From assembly GCA_013407085.1 (NCBI GenBank), contig JACCGJ010014077.1:1-64000 (forward strand): a DNA stretch of 64,000 bases, written 5' to 3'. Shown here piece after piece: positions 34,407-46,330 of the stretch. Position 1 is the stretch's first letter; each line of letters begins with the position of its first letter. Made by a program: the position numbers and the translations under genes. Origin of the DNA: Atriophallophorus winterbourni. Lineage: Eukaryota; Platyhelminthes; Trematoda; Plagiorchiida; Microphallidae. The notes beneath the pieces are model-generated. The model searched no databases, was not told the DNA's origin, and worked only from the letters and a program-made list of their open reading frames with translations.

Positions 34407-34825
34407 TAGTTGATACATAATTCAATACGTAAATTGTTCAAATAAAGCCGTCTGACATAGGGTCACAAGTTATATGCGAGAGATAAACGCTAGATTCAGA
34501 AGCACCTCAACAGATGAATTAAACGATGCATCTGGAAAAACTTGTGAACAATAGAGCTTGTGGCATTTGAAATTATCATGACTTTTGATATGAACAGTTA
34601 TTTAAAAAATGTGACTAAATGTATTGTATATCGTATTTTAAATGGATCATAAATATCTAATTCGTGAGTTTGCTATAAATATTACTCCAGATTTCGTACG
34701 GTTAACCATGCTAAATTTTCGTGATTTCTTTCAAATGACTTTGTTTACCTCAAAGGTTACTAGCGGAAGCTCTGTCCCTTTGAATATATTATTGCCCGTT
34801 TAAATTCACACGAAATCTGATCATA
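34407..34825. other. Intergenic, no gene recognised
   Basis: Counterpart of 12554-12969, with scattered differences. Confidence 0.45.
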
Positions 34826-34895
34826 CTGTTTCTATCCGGTGGGTGTGGATAGCAGCAAACCGGTCGTGTAGTGTGCGTGATGGAATGCGTGAGAA
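34826..34895 (+). ncRNA. Decayed hammerhead motif, unit 2
   Basis: Counterpart of 12970-13040, with further changes (GGTGGGTG in place of the CTGATGA box). Inactive relic. Confidence 0.45.
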
Positions 34896-35114
34896 TGTGT
34901 GTCTTCAAACAGCATTTTCTTTTATGACATCGACCTATGAATATCACAGCCAACGATACTTCTCACCCGCTGTATGGCAATCATGAATGAGACGTTCTCA
35001 AAGACTTGACCATATTGCATCATACTGCCTTTCGTATAGTACCTATAATGCTCAGAAAGAAGAACTCGGTAGAATACGGATGTATTGTTAAAATTGTTTA
35101 GCCTTAAAAGCTTA

Positions 35115-35415
35115 CTGAACATAAACAAAAAGGCTCATTTCCATGCATCTCCATCACACAACTACACACGCCACACCACCGGTTTCGTGCTGTTTGCACT
35201 CATCAGGTAGGGACAGTAGTGTCATGGTCCGCATGCGTTTGAAACAGTGGAAGAACGGTAAAAAAGTTGCATTTGTATGTCAATGTTTGATAAGTTTGGT
35301 ACGACTAAACTCTTCAAATACATGAGCCCGCACTCAAGTGACATGGTTTAAGCCCATGAACATGAACAAACAACTCATTGGCATGCATGTGTGAGGGATA
35401 GAAATGTATGTAAAT
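35115..35415 (-). mobile_element. Hammerhead-bearing retroposon copy with altered cleavage residue, unit 2
   Basis: Counterpart of 13260-13560. It has the intact CTGATGA and GAAA boxes and helix II, with G at position 17. The flank reads GGTGGTGTGG here against GGTGTTGTGG in unit 1, so helix I pairs slightly better. Confidence 0.72.
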
Positions 35416-36114
35416 GTGCTATTTTAATTTTGTCTGATTAAAAATAATATTTTAGCGAGTTGAATTGATAATTTTGCCATCCTCTCGTCAAAATGCCGTG
35501 CGAACAATTTTTTAAACCCTTGAGGAAAAACATGTTAACATCACTAACCACAAATTTTGCACACTAACATAGATTAAGTTAATGAATTCTTGTATAAAAA
35601 TTAAAACGCTTCGTACGAAATTGAAGTCATATTATCATATTAAACTCAGAAAATATAAAATAATGAACACTGCTTCAAAATTGTTTAACTCAGCTTTCAA
35701 GATAAGATGCAAGATATCGGAAGCGACATGTCATTTATGTGCAATTAATAACTGAAAATAATTATCCGGAACCTAAATTGAAAAACAATTACATGGAAGA
35801 ATCAATCATTCATTGACACATTTTGAACACGTTCGATTTTATTCGCTCCGAATACACAATCAGTTGGATCATCATTATTATGAGAGCAAATCTATATTTG
35901 AGAATTGTCGTCACAACAATAAGTAGCTGTGCTCCCAGGCAGTAGAAACGTGTGATTTTAATATTTCAATACTGACTGGGCGTGACTGCGTCGTTTGATG
36001 AAAGAACAACTTTCACATGTTTCTGTGACGTACAGAAATCTGATTCAATCCGTGTAAATCACGAAGTATCACTGTGGGAAATCATTCAACTAAAACTGAC
36101 AAGTGCATGCGGAT
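35416..36114 (-). other. 3' flank of the Ly6 gene, unit 2
   Basis: Identical to 13561-14259. No coding potential. Confidence 0.55.
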
Positions 36115-36450
36115 CCTGATCTTACTCTTTCTACTTGATGGGTGCAAACGGCACGTAACCGCTCGTGGGGTGTATGATGGAAACGCATGCAAATGAGTAT
36201 TTTTGTTCACGATCGTGTTTTTAACCCGACTACATGTTTTGGGCAAATATGATTGAACAGGTTGTATCAGCTTTACTCAACAGTAGCCTACAAGTTCATG
36301 CATAGTTTATGTTTTTTTTCAAACGCTTTAAAGGCATGCGGATCCTGATTATACTGTTCTTATCTGTTGAGGTCAAACAGCACGACACCGGTCGTGCTGT
36401 GTGTGTGAGATAAAAATATATGCGATCGAGCATTTTTCGGTATTTTATTT
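36115..36450 (+). repeat. Direct pair of decayed hammerhead repeats, unit 2
   Basis: Identical to 14260-14595. Confidence 0.62.
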
Positions 36451-36510
36451 TCAAACGAAATCAAATACAGAACTGTCAACTGTCATACTAATGGAAAAGT
36501 TACCCAATGA

Positions 36511-38046
36511 TCACTGGAATGTAATCACGTAAACCCAAATCAGCAGACTTGATCCGAACACATTTAAAACATCGTATGCGATGGTTGACGAGCCTCCAGG
36601 TTTGGTTGTTGTCGATTGCTCATCAGGTTTGTTGCATAAATCAGCGGAGTTACAACATGTCGAAACGTACTTCGCAAGAAACGTTTCTTGAGTATTATTC
36701 GTGCAATCGGTAAAGCATCCTCTGTTAACTTGAGTTACCGTACCATTTATTAATTCTTTTGTTATCTGAAATTTGAACAAAACAGAATAAATTTTATATT
36801 TCCTGGCTAATTCCCAATAAGAGATCTGATGTAATGTTCGCTGAGTTTGAAATTTGTTTCAATCAAATCATGTAGCGCTGTTGTTAGGCAATACGGATTA
36901 ATTTTCAAATGATACAGCAGATTTACAAAGCTCACATTTCACTGAGAATATTTTGAACTAATACGCAATATCTGACAATATCACAAATTGAGAAATTGCG
37001 TTATTCTTGTACTGGCAACTTTAAAAGCAATAAAATATTTACGTTTGGAATGGCACGTGGATGTAATAAAGTTTCTGGTCACTAAATGTTAGTGATTTGA
37101 TGCCTGCTTTCGTATAATTTTGATTTATAGGCAGCGCATTGTATGCATTGAAATACCTCAATGATTAATAAATTATATATTGCATTCTTACAATCATATA
37201 TATGGCAAATAAGGAGAACAAAACTTCATTTCAAAATTTTATCTATAGACTAGTTTTAACAAAAAACATAACTAGTTCTATACGAATTACACATAAACAG
37301 CAGAAAATATTCGCTGAAAAAATACCAATGATATTAAAGAGACAAATTCGTCCCTACTTGTTCAACAAGCACTTCCTTGTGACAAAGGTATCGTGAGGCA
37401 AATGGAATAAATGACTTCCGATATGAAGACGGTCTTGATCGACGCTTTGACGAAGCTGGACTCATAAGCAGATCCTCATGCCGCGAATGGGAATTACCAT
37501 GTGGAAAATGTTGTTTCTGAACTCTTTTAAGAAAATCCTCATAAGGAAAAGAGCCTGCACGTAATACGATCCTGATGCAACGTTTGAGCAACACAAAGTC
37601 TTTTGAAAGAAACGGCTGTGTACTCTCCCTCACCCAAAGTTGGCCTCCAGTGATTAATGACTACACGTCCTGCTGACACAGAAGTCATTTTGTATCCTGA
37701 GGGCATGAATGAAACCATTGGAATACGTGAAGTCTCGGTGAAAAGCGATAAGAGCTACTAACTTATTATGACAGAAAACAAAATATATCGTTTAATTGTG
37801 TTTACCCTGCTGTACATTCGTTGATATTGCATGCTTGTCCATCACATCATATATTTCAATAAACCAAAGTATCCGAATAATCCTCACAATTATTTACACG
37901 TTTTCTACCTCTAGAACATTTTTACTTTTAAAGTTTTATAGTAAAGATAGTTAAACTTACAGAACAATAATTGCAACCACCCAACGTGCTTGTATCTTTG
38001 GAGACGGTCGCACAGTTGAGACAATTATAGCAATCAACCGAAACCG
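36511..38046 (-). CDS. Ly6/CD59-like GPI-anchored three-finger protein gene, unit 2 (exons 2 and 3)
   Basis: Same structure as 14656-16191: exon 2 at 38046-37961 and exon 3 at 36765-36511, both splice junctions intact. Exon 3 is identical to unit 1. Exon 2 differs at four bases, and all change the protein: Arg to Asp before the first Cys (two bases), Pro to Ala and Phe to Ser after C-L-N-C. All ten cysteines are kept, so both copies look functional. The signal-peptide exon was not found. The near-identical tract covers exon 3 and ends about 260 bp before exon 2. I infer two expressed paralogues with divergent first loops. Confidence 0.88.
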
Positions 38047-38084
38047 CTGTAAATCGAAAATAATAATATCACTAAATTTGCAAC

Positions 38085-38335
38085 TGTGGATCGTTGATAT
38101 ATATATATATATATATAAACATGTGTTTTGACACATGTGGTTGAACAGGTTAGTCGTACCAGCCTTATCCAACAGTGGCATGCAAGCGCTCCTTGTTCAC
38201 CATTCCTCCACGTTTCCAGCGCATGTGGATCCTGATCATACTGTCCCTGCCTGATGAGTTCAAACAGCACGAAACTGTCGTGGGTGTGTGACGGAAAATC
38301 ATGCCAAATGAAATATTTTTTCATGGTTATGGCTT
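38085..38335 (+). mobile_element. Hammerhead-bearing retroposon copy, best candidate ribozyme, unit 2
   Basis: CTGATGA at 38251-38257, helix II 38258-38261 with 38267-38270 (G-C, U-A, one U/C mismatch, C-G; loop AAACA), GAAA at 38271-38274, mini helix III A-C-U-G-U, cleavage residue C at 38279, then GTGGG. Helix I pairs CCUGC (38246-38250) with GUGGG (38280-38284), including two G-U pairs. A (TA)n run of about 20 bp (38096-38116), much longer than in unit 1, lies at the start of the repeat. Confidence 0.75.
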
Positions 38336-38344
38336 ATATATATA

Positions 38345-38785
38345 AATGGTTCGTCGGCTGGGTATCAAGCTTTTAACTGTGTACTATATGAGCGTCCATG
38401 AACTGAACGTCCAAGGCTGTCCGATCGAGTACGTTCCAGTCTTCAAATACCTCGGTTCAAGTATGTTGCCCAATGGTCCGGCGAAAATGAAGCTAGCTTA
38501 AGGCAATCGAACACAAGTAGCATTTAACTTGACGTGATCTGGGACTTACCAGCTTTCGATAAAGTTTGCACTCTATACAAGCCTCATCGTCAGATACGTT
38601 TAAGGTCACGTTATCGGTCATCGTTACAATGTTGCGAGATAAAGTCGATACACTTGGCAACAATAACTGAATGCAAATGTTTCAATAGATTTTTGATATC
38701 TGATCGAAGCTGCATTAATGATGCGATTATTTTGTGTGATAGTGCCGAAATGCCACAAACGCGATTAGGCCGTAATTAAACGTAT
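38345..38785 (+). pseudogene. RTE-like RT C-terminal relic, unit 2
   Basis: Counterpart of 16490-16920, with the V-F-K-Y-L-G-S-S-M-L-P-N-G motif intact here (the first G is C in unit 1). The downstream frame 38534-38779 is open but lacks catalytic residues. Confidence 0.67.
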
Positions 38786-39683
38786 ATATCTATCCGAATA
38801 GAAAATATTCTCGTCTTTACCACGGTTTACCCGAGGGTCACGCGAAAACCGCAATGAATCCACCCAATCTCGGTCCTACGTGTGAAGCGTTTTGTAGTTT
38901 TATTCATCATTGGCACAATTGATCTTCGAACCGTCACTATTACTGGTTAATCACATAAATACGTTACGAAAACGCAAACGTTGGCTGGACCATGAAAATT
39001 CTATTACGTTTGTGCATCATCCAAATTGTCATTTATAACAAGAAATATTGATCATTGGCGAAATTTACAAGCTAAGCTAAAACCCATCAAACTAGACAAT
39101 AATTAAAATCTGAAATTCAAGTAAATTTATGTATGTTACTTGAGAATAGCAAACATCTTTTTCATTTTTCAATTAAATGTTCTGATAAAATTGATGTGTA
39201 ATTTATGAAATGCGTAAACATGTATTTTGTTGAAGTTGTTGTTATTGGCCCCCCTTCGATGGATATCGATCATGATGTATATCATCAGCGCGTATTGACT
39301 CAATGCTCCGTAGTTTTTAGAATGAATAAAAAATCCCATTCGGGAAGAACAATATCTGCCACAGCGCTCGCAACGATAGGCAGAACTCGGTCGATCAGCG
39401 TCCGTTGCACGCCGGCGGCGTGATCTGCTTTCACCTGTTTCTGCTCCTCCCCAGCTCGGAATGACGCTTTACACAGTTCCTCTAAATTGTACGGTCAAGA
39501 GCAAGTTCTTCGCAACTTGTAGGGTTAACGCCGAGAGCTTTCTTATCTCGTTTCCAAACGCCTTCGTACCGAAAGTGCAGTCTGCACAATGTGAGCAATC
39601 AAGGGCGTGTTCTTCGCAACTCAAGAGATTTCATTGCGCTTTCGCAAAAGTCATTGTACCGCAAATGCGCTCAACCCAACGTC
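38786..39683. other. Intergenic, possible unassigned repeat, unit 2
   Basis: Counterpart of 16921-17763, with about 60 extra bases at 39555-39615. A 99-codon frame at 39461 spans this segment. It shows internal near-repetition of TTCTTCGCAACT, so the size difference could be a deletion in unit 1 between these short repeats. Confidence 0.45.
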
Positions 39684-40733
39684 TAGGGCTTGAAACCGGT
39701 TTTATAAAACCGATTCAAACCGATTCTCGTTTAATGATCGTCAAAACCAAAATCGAATAATAGAAAATGGGGTTTGATTATTTGTAATTTTTGTATTTGT
39801 CATATTTGTTGTGTTAATATTTGTCGTTTCAATATTTAACTTTTTATATCCGCCTTTTGATTTTGAATTCTCTTAGGTGAGTCAATTTAGGATTAACAGG
39901 GGTTGATTTAAGATAAAACTACATCTGCTATTTATTTTTAAATATTAATATTCTCTTTGTTCTCCATCACATATTAAGAAGGAAATCAAATATGTGGAAA
40001 TTTTATGTTTGGGAGAACAAAGATCAAGTTCAATGCACAAAGTGTCAGAAGACCATGAAATTTTCTGGAAGATAAGCCACATCTTTGATTTTGCACTTAA
40101 AGAAACTTCCTGAAAGCAAATTATAACAAGATACGAATCAATCTCTTTTGAAAATAGCAAGAACGTCAAACAAACTATTTAATTAAGAAATCTATGGAAG
40201 AATATATTTCAAAACTTGCCATTTTGGATGGATTATCTTCGAACTCAATCGCTAAAAGCAATTGTATACTGACAAGCCTTATTCTTCATTGACATTAGAT
40301 GCATATACAAGTCTTTATGTATGTAGCGGAATGAAGAAATTGAAAAAAGAGACTAAAATAGACACAGGTGAATTTGAAATCTCCAAAGAATTGAAATATT
40401 TTGCAGAAACTACAAATATAACCAGAAGCCCTGAGAGAAATAATAGAACATTCCTTGCAATCAGGGCGACTAGCATCCAATCAAAAAGAACTTTTGCAAT
40501 TACAGGATTATTCAACACAAGTCTGTTCGGTAAAACGCTCATTGCATTGTGTTTCTCAATGGATTGTTTCCAAAAGATGTAGATCATACAGCAAGTTAAC
40601 AATTTTGAGTAGATTTGTAAAAGATTAAGAAGATCAAGCTTGTTTTGCTGACAATAAATAGTACTTGTATACGTATTTGTGTCTCTTTTGGATTTGTGTT
40701 CTTGAAACTTTTGAAAACCGGTTTTCAACTGGT
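39684..40733 (+). mobile_element. Internally deleted hAT transposon, unit 2
   Basis: Counterpart of 17764-18890: BED-like C-T-K-C segment near 39991-40080, hATC frame 40262-40582, and GAAACCGGTTTT/GAAAACCGGTTTTC near both ends (39692 and 40713). The hATC part differs by several substitutions and a small deletion, as expected for a non-functional copy. Confidence 0.78.
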
Positions 40734-42512
40734 TTGACGCATAATGTGAACTTGATTATTGACCGACACGATTGATATATGGGGATCATTAACGCATGAG
40801 TTGTTCTAATCATGTTGATAGACAACTCATTCTTGGAAAGATACATTATATTATAATTTCGGCATCAATGGTATCATCGGAAGAAAGCACAATGTATCTT
40901 CCACAGTGTTAATTTATCAACATCCGCAATGTGTGTATAAACAGAAAACCAGAGGGTGATACTGATTTGAACACTAAAAACGCTGAGAGAAGAATAATTA
41001 ACTTTTGTTGCAGATATTTAAATAACGTGATCAAAATTGTGTTTAATCTGGTAAAGAAGGTGTGAATTTAATCCGCTGGATTTCACTTAAGTGAGGTGAT
41101 CAAGGCTTGAATTTCGAGCACATGAGACTGTTCGATCAATTGATACGCGAACGTCTTGTGTTTACATTTATAAAAGCTTTTGTTTTAAAAATCTCCTGAA
41201 TTATAAGAGAAACTGTATATGATCAGGATCTTCGTGCCATATAACTCCGTGCTCCCGAAAACCGCTCGAATGCTTGTCGCGTAATACGTTCTAATTTTGA
41301 GATTGTATTTAGTAGTTTCTTCGGAGTATAACATTATTTACATTCTAACCGCTCTTTTGCAAATGTGTACAACACTTTATACAGTGTACCATCATACTAT
41401 TGATGCCAGAAAAACCTTATTGCTTACGGTTTTTGAGTAGAAACAGAACTGAGAATAGCACTCAATGGCATGATGTCAAAAGGGTCAGGATTTATGAGCA
41501 AATAATATCACTCACCAGGTTGTAGTATAATCAATTCGCAACAAAAGAGAAAGATTATTAATTCGGTATTCATAGTGAAACTGAATCTATTGAAGATTAT
41601 TAAATTGATTATCTTGCAAACAAGCACGCATTTTATATGCTCGCGGTAACATGTGATCTGCAAGCATACTACCATACGTGACATGTGTCACTAAATAATA
41701 TGCTTATGACGATTTTAAAGTGCTGACGATTAGGGTTGATGCTTCTTTATCGCTACGTGATTTGAAAAATATAATTCCGTCGAGCAAACACTGATTGCGT
41801 GAGCAATTCAACAGAAAGTGTCACTTTAGTTTCATTGATTTCCATCTGACATGATGTCTTGGTTTATCGAAGGTTGAGTGTCACCGTTGATTATGAACAC
41901 TACACACAGGGAAAGAATATTGGAATGAATGTGAAAAATTTGGTTTCGTCGGATGATTTGCAGAATTTTAGATTAGGAAAATAATAATAAGTTTCACATG
42001 CTTGAACATTTTCGTACGTTTTACCTGATTATTGTTTACTATCGAAATATATGAAAATAGTTGAACAATTGTTTTCGTGTGCTGTCCTAGTAAAACTAGA
42101 ATTGTGACAAAATTCAAGGTTTTTGCTGGGCTAGAAACAATCAAGCTTAGTAATTACCATAGGATGGCAAAAATTACAATGTAAGTTTATAAAAACAAGC
42201 AACATAATTTGACTTAACCTTATATAAGTAGTCGAGAAACGAATAATACAATAAAAACTCGTTAAATTTCGTTTAATTGTCATGCAAGCTTGTCGAGTAT
42301 GCAACGGTAGAAGGTAAACTGTTCCAAGTAAAACCGACACGGAGAGAATTGTAATACTTCTTACACTTCAGGCGTGAATGGGGTACCAACAGCGTATATT
42401 CATGGGTCTAATAATTTCTCGTATCCCGTCGCGTGGATAGGGATGGTTTGGGATATGGAAAATTTTCTAATGTAAGATATGGTCTCCTCTGATTCGTCGA
42501 TAGGAAAAGTCA
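40734..42512. other. Intergenic, no gene recognised, unit 2
   Basis: Counterpart of 18891-22096 without the two unit 1-specific insertions. The empty sites are near 41232 (for the CTT-tailed insertion) and 41600 (for the piggyBac-like MITE). Confidence 0.55.
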
Positions 42513-43314
42513 AACACATACAGAAACGTAAACCTTTCTTCGCGAGGCTTGTTTCGGATGCTGAGGACTAGTAGATTCGCTGCATAAATTCTGCATCTTC
42601 CACGGAGACTAAGACTGCACAGCGTTTTCCATGAATTGTCTCAAGTATGTACTCATGTTCCTGAGGAATATCTTGGTCCAACCTTTTCTGAATACACGTT
42701 TTTGTTGCTTTTATAAAGGCAGCGTTAGTTTGAAGTAAGGGTTTTAAACTATAGCATATTTAGAAACCCAAATATTTTGCATCACTGAGCGGTAAACTCT
42801 ACTTGCTCTCCTACATTCATGAGCTTGTATTGGCTAAATGAAAAATGGCAGTTTGTCATTCAACTATCAATGGTAGAGCGCATCAAGATCTTTTTATAAT
42901 TGCAGTCATATCTATTACATTAATAAATACTATATTAAAGTAAGCAGCACAATACTTCGCACTGAAAATATCCGAGGAATAAAATAGAATGATGAAACAA
43001 ACTGTGAACACTGTATTGTACCAAATTGAACGAATCACAGCACCGTTCAACTGTTTGAAAGCAATTAACACCGGATAAATGCTGACATGCCTGTCTTCAT
43101 TGTTCGAAACTTTTGTTCAATATCTCTTTACTTATCTGCTATATACATAAAAATTGTCGCTTTCTCCTTATATCACTTTGTGAAGTTGGTGCGTGAAGCC
43201 TTGAATAATTTATGAATTTTAGCATTTCTTCCCTTCATTTTGTTAGTTTATCTGATAGTTTTTTATCGGTTGAATCTCAAATCCCTGGAGACTTCCACAG
43301 ACGTCTACCTTAAT

Positions 43315-43985
43315 TTTTTTGGAAAATGATCACATCATTGTTCTTGATACGGCAGATATTCGGACGTTTTTCCCCGGGTTGTTTTCCTCTCATTGTAAAA
43401 ACATATATACTATGCTGCACAAGCCTGGACACCATCGATACAAAAAACATCTTACTTCTGGATCGCATATATCGCAGAGACCCCACGCTTGTAAATGAAC
43501 TCGAAAATACATCATTCGCTGTGCGACTCAGGCGACTGGAGCTGAGGACACTTGCACGAGGAGAATGCGAGGTGATCTCATTCTCGCATACAAAATACTG
43601 TTTCCCACCCCTGGACACATAATTCTACCTTCGAACTTCCAGCCACAGATGTGGTCATGGTTGCAACTTGAAAATACCACACTCCAAACGGAACTGTCGC
43701 GGGTATTTATAATCGGTGCGTGTTTGCTTTGTTTGGAATTCCCTCCCTGCCAATTTGGTAAGCTCAAACAGTTGATCTACATTAAAATCGTAACTCGACG
43801 GTTATATGAGAGCTAATCAAAATATTGCCTCAAACAATTATTAAACTATCTTTGTCCCACCGATTTTGATTTTATTTACACACATATATATACATTTCTA
43901 CCTAGAGTTCGACTCTATGGTTATTGTGAAGTTAATAGCTTTCTCAACCATAAATCTTGAATCTTAAAATAACCTAATTGTGTAA
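43315..43985 (+). pseudogene. CR1-like 3' fragment without the nested copy, unit 3
   Basis: Plus-strand frames 43326-43622 and 43565-43816 together give L-L-L-D-R-I-Y-R-R, a V-N-E-L-E-N segment, R-R-L-E-L-R-T-L-A-R, then M-R-G-D-L-I-L-A-Y-K-I-L: the CR1 C terminus with one frameshift near 43565. The sequence runs straight into the 3' UTR (43810 on) and ends with AATCTTGAATCTT at 43964. It represents the pre-insertion state of the nested site. Confidence 0.82.
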
Positions 43986-45090
43986 AGATATGTTGAACAC
44001 GGTCAAAACTCGTTTGGAAAAGAGCCGTAGACTATTGCCCCGAGAAATTTTACTAAGCTTATCGAAACTTCATTCTGGACAGATAGATGCACCATAAAGT
44101 CCAAAAGAAACGCCACCAAGTCAATCAGTAGTTGACGTGACAGAAACAAATGCAGCCGATACGATAGATCATTGTATTCCAACAGTACAACCTCAAAACG
44201 ATCAGGCCTACTTGAAAGTTAAAAACCTTCAGGTGCCGACTATGTAGGGGTAGGCCTAACATATATTCTTCAATCCGATATCATCCTTCCCACACACCCC
44301 ATCCTGGTTGAGAAAAACACGCCAAGAAATACATTTACACCAACGCACAATGTCTCGGAAACAAAATGCTCCAGTTTAAAAACCTCACTTCAAAATAACT
44401 CTGCCTTTAAAAAAGCAACACCTGTACTGAATCTAATCCAACGCGTATTTGGGAAATTTTCGCCAAAGATATCCCAAGAATCATGAATACCTATTTGAGA
44501 ACAGTCAAGTAATACGGTGTGCAGACATGGTCTACGTGGCTCAAGAAGGATGTTGAACTTATGCAGCGAATCTATCACCGCTCAACAAAACTATTTCTTG
44601 GCATCCGAAATAAACCTTATAAAGAAAGGATAGCTCATCTAAATCTGTTTGACTTTTCCCATCGACGAATCAGAGGAGACTTTATGTTACTTTACAAAAC
44701 ATTCGATACCCCGAACCACCCCTTACAGGATTTATCCACGCGAAGGGATACGAGAATTGATCAGACCCATGAATATGTGCTGGTGGTAACCTATCCCCGG
44801 ATGAACTATAGAAGGTATTTCTATTCTGTCCGTGTCTGTTTTACTTGGAGTAGTTTACCTTCTACCGTTGCTCACTTCACCAGCTTGCATGAAATTAAAA
44901 CGAAATTAGACGAATTTTTATTGAATTATTCTTTTCCCGAACACTTTTATACTGCTTATTCTAATTCCTTATCTTTTTCGTACACGTAAATTTCAGTTTT
45001 TACCATCCTATGGTTGTTGTTAAGCTTGTTGCATTTTAGACCATCAAAAACATTGAATCACCTTGAATTGAATCTTGAATCTTGAAAACA
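43986..45090 (+). mobile_element. CR1-like element with 156-codon RT C-terminal ORF, unit 3 only
   Basis: It lies at the tail of the host CR1. The 44519-44989 frame has Q-T-W-S-T-W-L-K-K-D-V-E-L, I-Y-H-R-S-T-K-L, R-R-I-R-G-D-F-M-L-L-Y-K, and Y-R-R-Y-F-Y-S-V-R with F-T-W-S-S-L-P near the end. Upstream (from about 44000) sequence is degraded. The end is TTGAATCTTGAATCTTG (45058-45085), then unit sequence resumes. It is 5'-truncated and lacks the catalytic RT. Confidence 0.82.
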
Positions 45091-45431
45091 TAATTCAACC
45101 TTGTTAAAAAAACGCACATCACTTTATGTGATTCACTCAAAAATATCATTCGCTGTATTGCGTTCCATCCGTTGTCGCACGGTTTAATTAAACAGCAAAA
45201 TCACAGATTTCATCCACGCCTAATTTACCGCTTTCCACATCTTGTTATAACAATTATAGTCAGGTTAGGAAATATATAACTTGAATATTTCCACTGATTA
45301 TATTCCATTTTACTTTTACACTGAGTTTACATTTCGAATATCTTCAATCAAGCTTGTCCCTTCGTGAATTTCATCGTAAGATGCATAAAAATTAGCGGTC
45401 GTTCTGAAAAAGAATCTTTTTAATACACACC

Positions 45432-46189
45432 GTGAAACCACTGCTTCTAACTCGAGAAGCTAAATTATTGTGTGTGTATTAAAGATCATTCATGCTACGC
45501 TTATGTTCGTGGAATATTTGCATATTTTATAATAAATTACACGGAGAAAATTTGGATCAAGCACTCTGCCTTTCTGTCTAACGGAACATTTTGTGATGCT
45601 TACTACAAAAGCTGATGCTTGATCTGTAATATATCATTGTGAAATTATCTACTGAACATCTTCCTGAAAAATTGAGTAAGCTTCGTTCTTTGTCAAATTC
45701 TTGTGGAAGGTTTCATGTGGTCCAAACAGTTTCAAGTGAGTAAAGTGTGCCAGGATAAGCTGAAATTATTGAGCAGATTTTCGTCGTATTTGTTTGATAA
45801 CTCGAAAGCACTATCTCGTCGGATTTGAAAACATGATTTCACGGATTTGTGGAATATTTATTTGTAAAACATTTTCATGTTTATTATCCGGAATTTAACC
45901 ATCACATTGAATGAACTATGTTGTGATGAAATGGATTAGGTAGTAGATGATGACAGTCGTTGCGTTGTTGTAGTATTTGATTGATGGAATTTTGTCTAAC
46001 CTGCATTGAACCCAGAAATAGCCATCAGAATAATCACGAAGTATATTCAAATTTTGCGCAATTCATCAATAATGGCGTATTATTCAATTTGCATGAGTAA
46101 AAAGTCAGTGGTAGTCCAAAGTACCATTGACACAGTTGTTCTCAACCAAACAATCCAATTTGTCTTGTCGAAGTAGAAAATGAAGTAAA
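45432..46189. other. Single-copy sequence, nothing recognised
   Basis: Homology to the tandem unit ends here. AT-rich, no long open frames, no repeat seen. Confidence 0.5.
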
Positions 46190-46330
46190 TAAACAAAAAG
46201 CTCATTTGAACGCATTTCCACCAAACACCGCACTCCCGGGTTTCGTGCTGTTTGCACTCATCCGGTATGGGCAGTGGGGTCAGGATCCGCGTGCGCTTGA
46301 AACAGAAGAAAAAGACTGGCTGTCTGCCTG
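46190..46330 (-). ncRNA. Decayed hammerhead repeat
   Basis: On the minus strand helix II GTGC-AAACA-GCAC and GAAA are intact, but the first box reads CGGATGA instead of CTGATGA and helix III is ACCCGG. Core residue changes should abolish activity. Confidence 0.6.

Larger units (their letters stand above)
22097..42512. repeat. Tandem segmental duplication, unit 2
   Basis: Second full copy of the roughly 20-22 kb unit in the same orientation as unit 1. It lacks two insertions found in unit 1 (19392-19753 and 20128-21076) and about 320 bp matching 2041-2360. It carries its own 5'-truncated CR1 at 33962-34406 and about 60 extra bases near 39555-39615. Confidence 0.93.
42513..45431. repeat. Tandem segmental duplication, unit 3 (truncated)
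   Basis: The third copy starts with the same sequence as positions 1 and 22097. It lacks the equivalent of about 561-2265, joining the two sides near 43070. It keeps the host CR1 fragment but not the CR1 nested inside it in units 1 and 2. It has a separate CR1 (about 43986-45090) at the tail of the host CR1. Homology stops at about 45431, equivalent to unit 1 position 4805, about 60 bp short of the solo-LTR insertion point. No Ly6 exon is in this partial unit. Confidence 0.88.
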
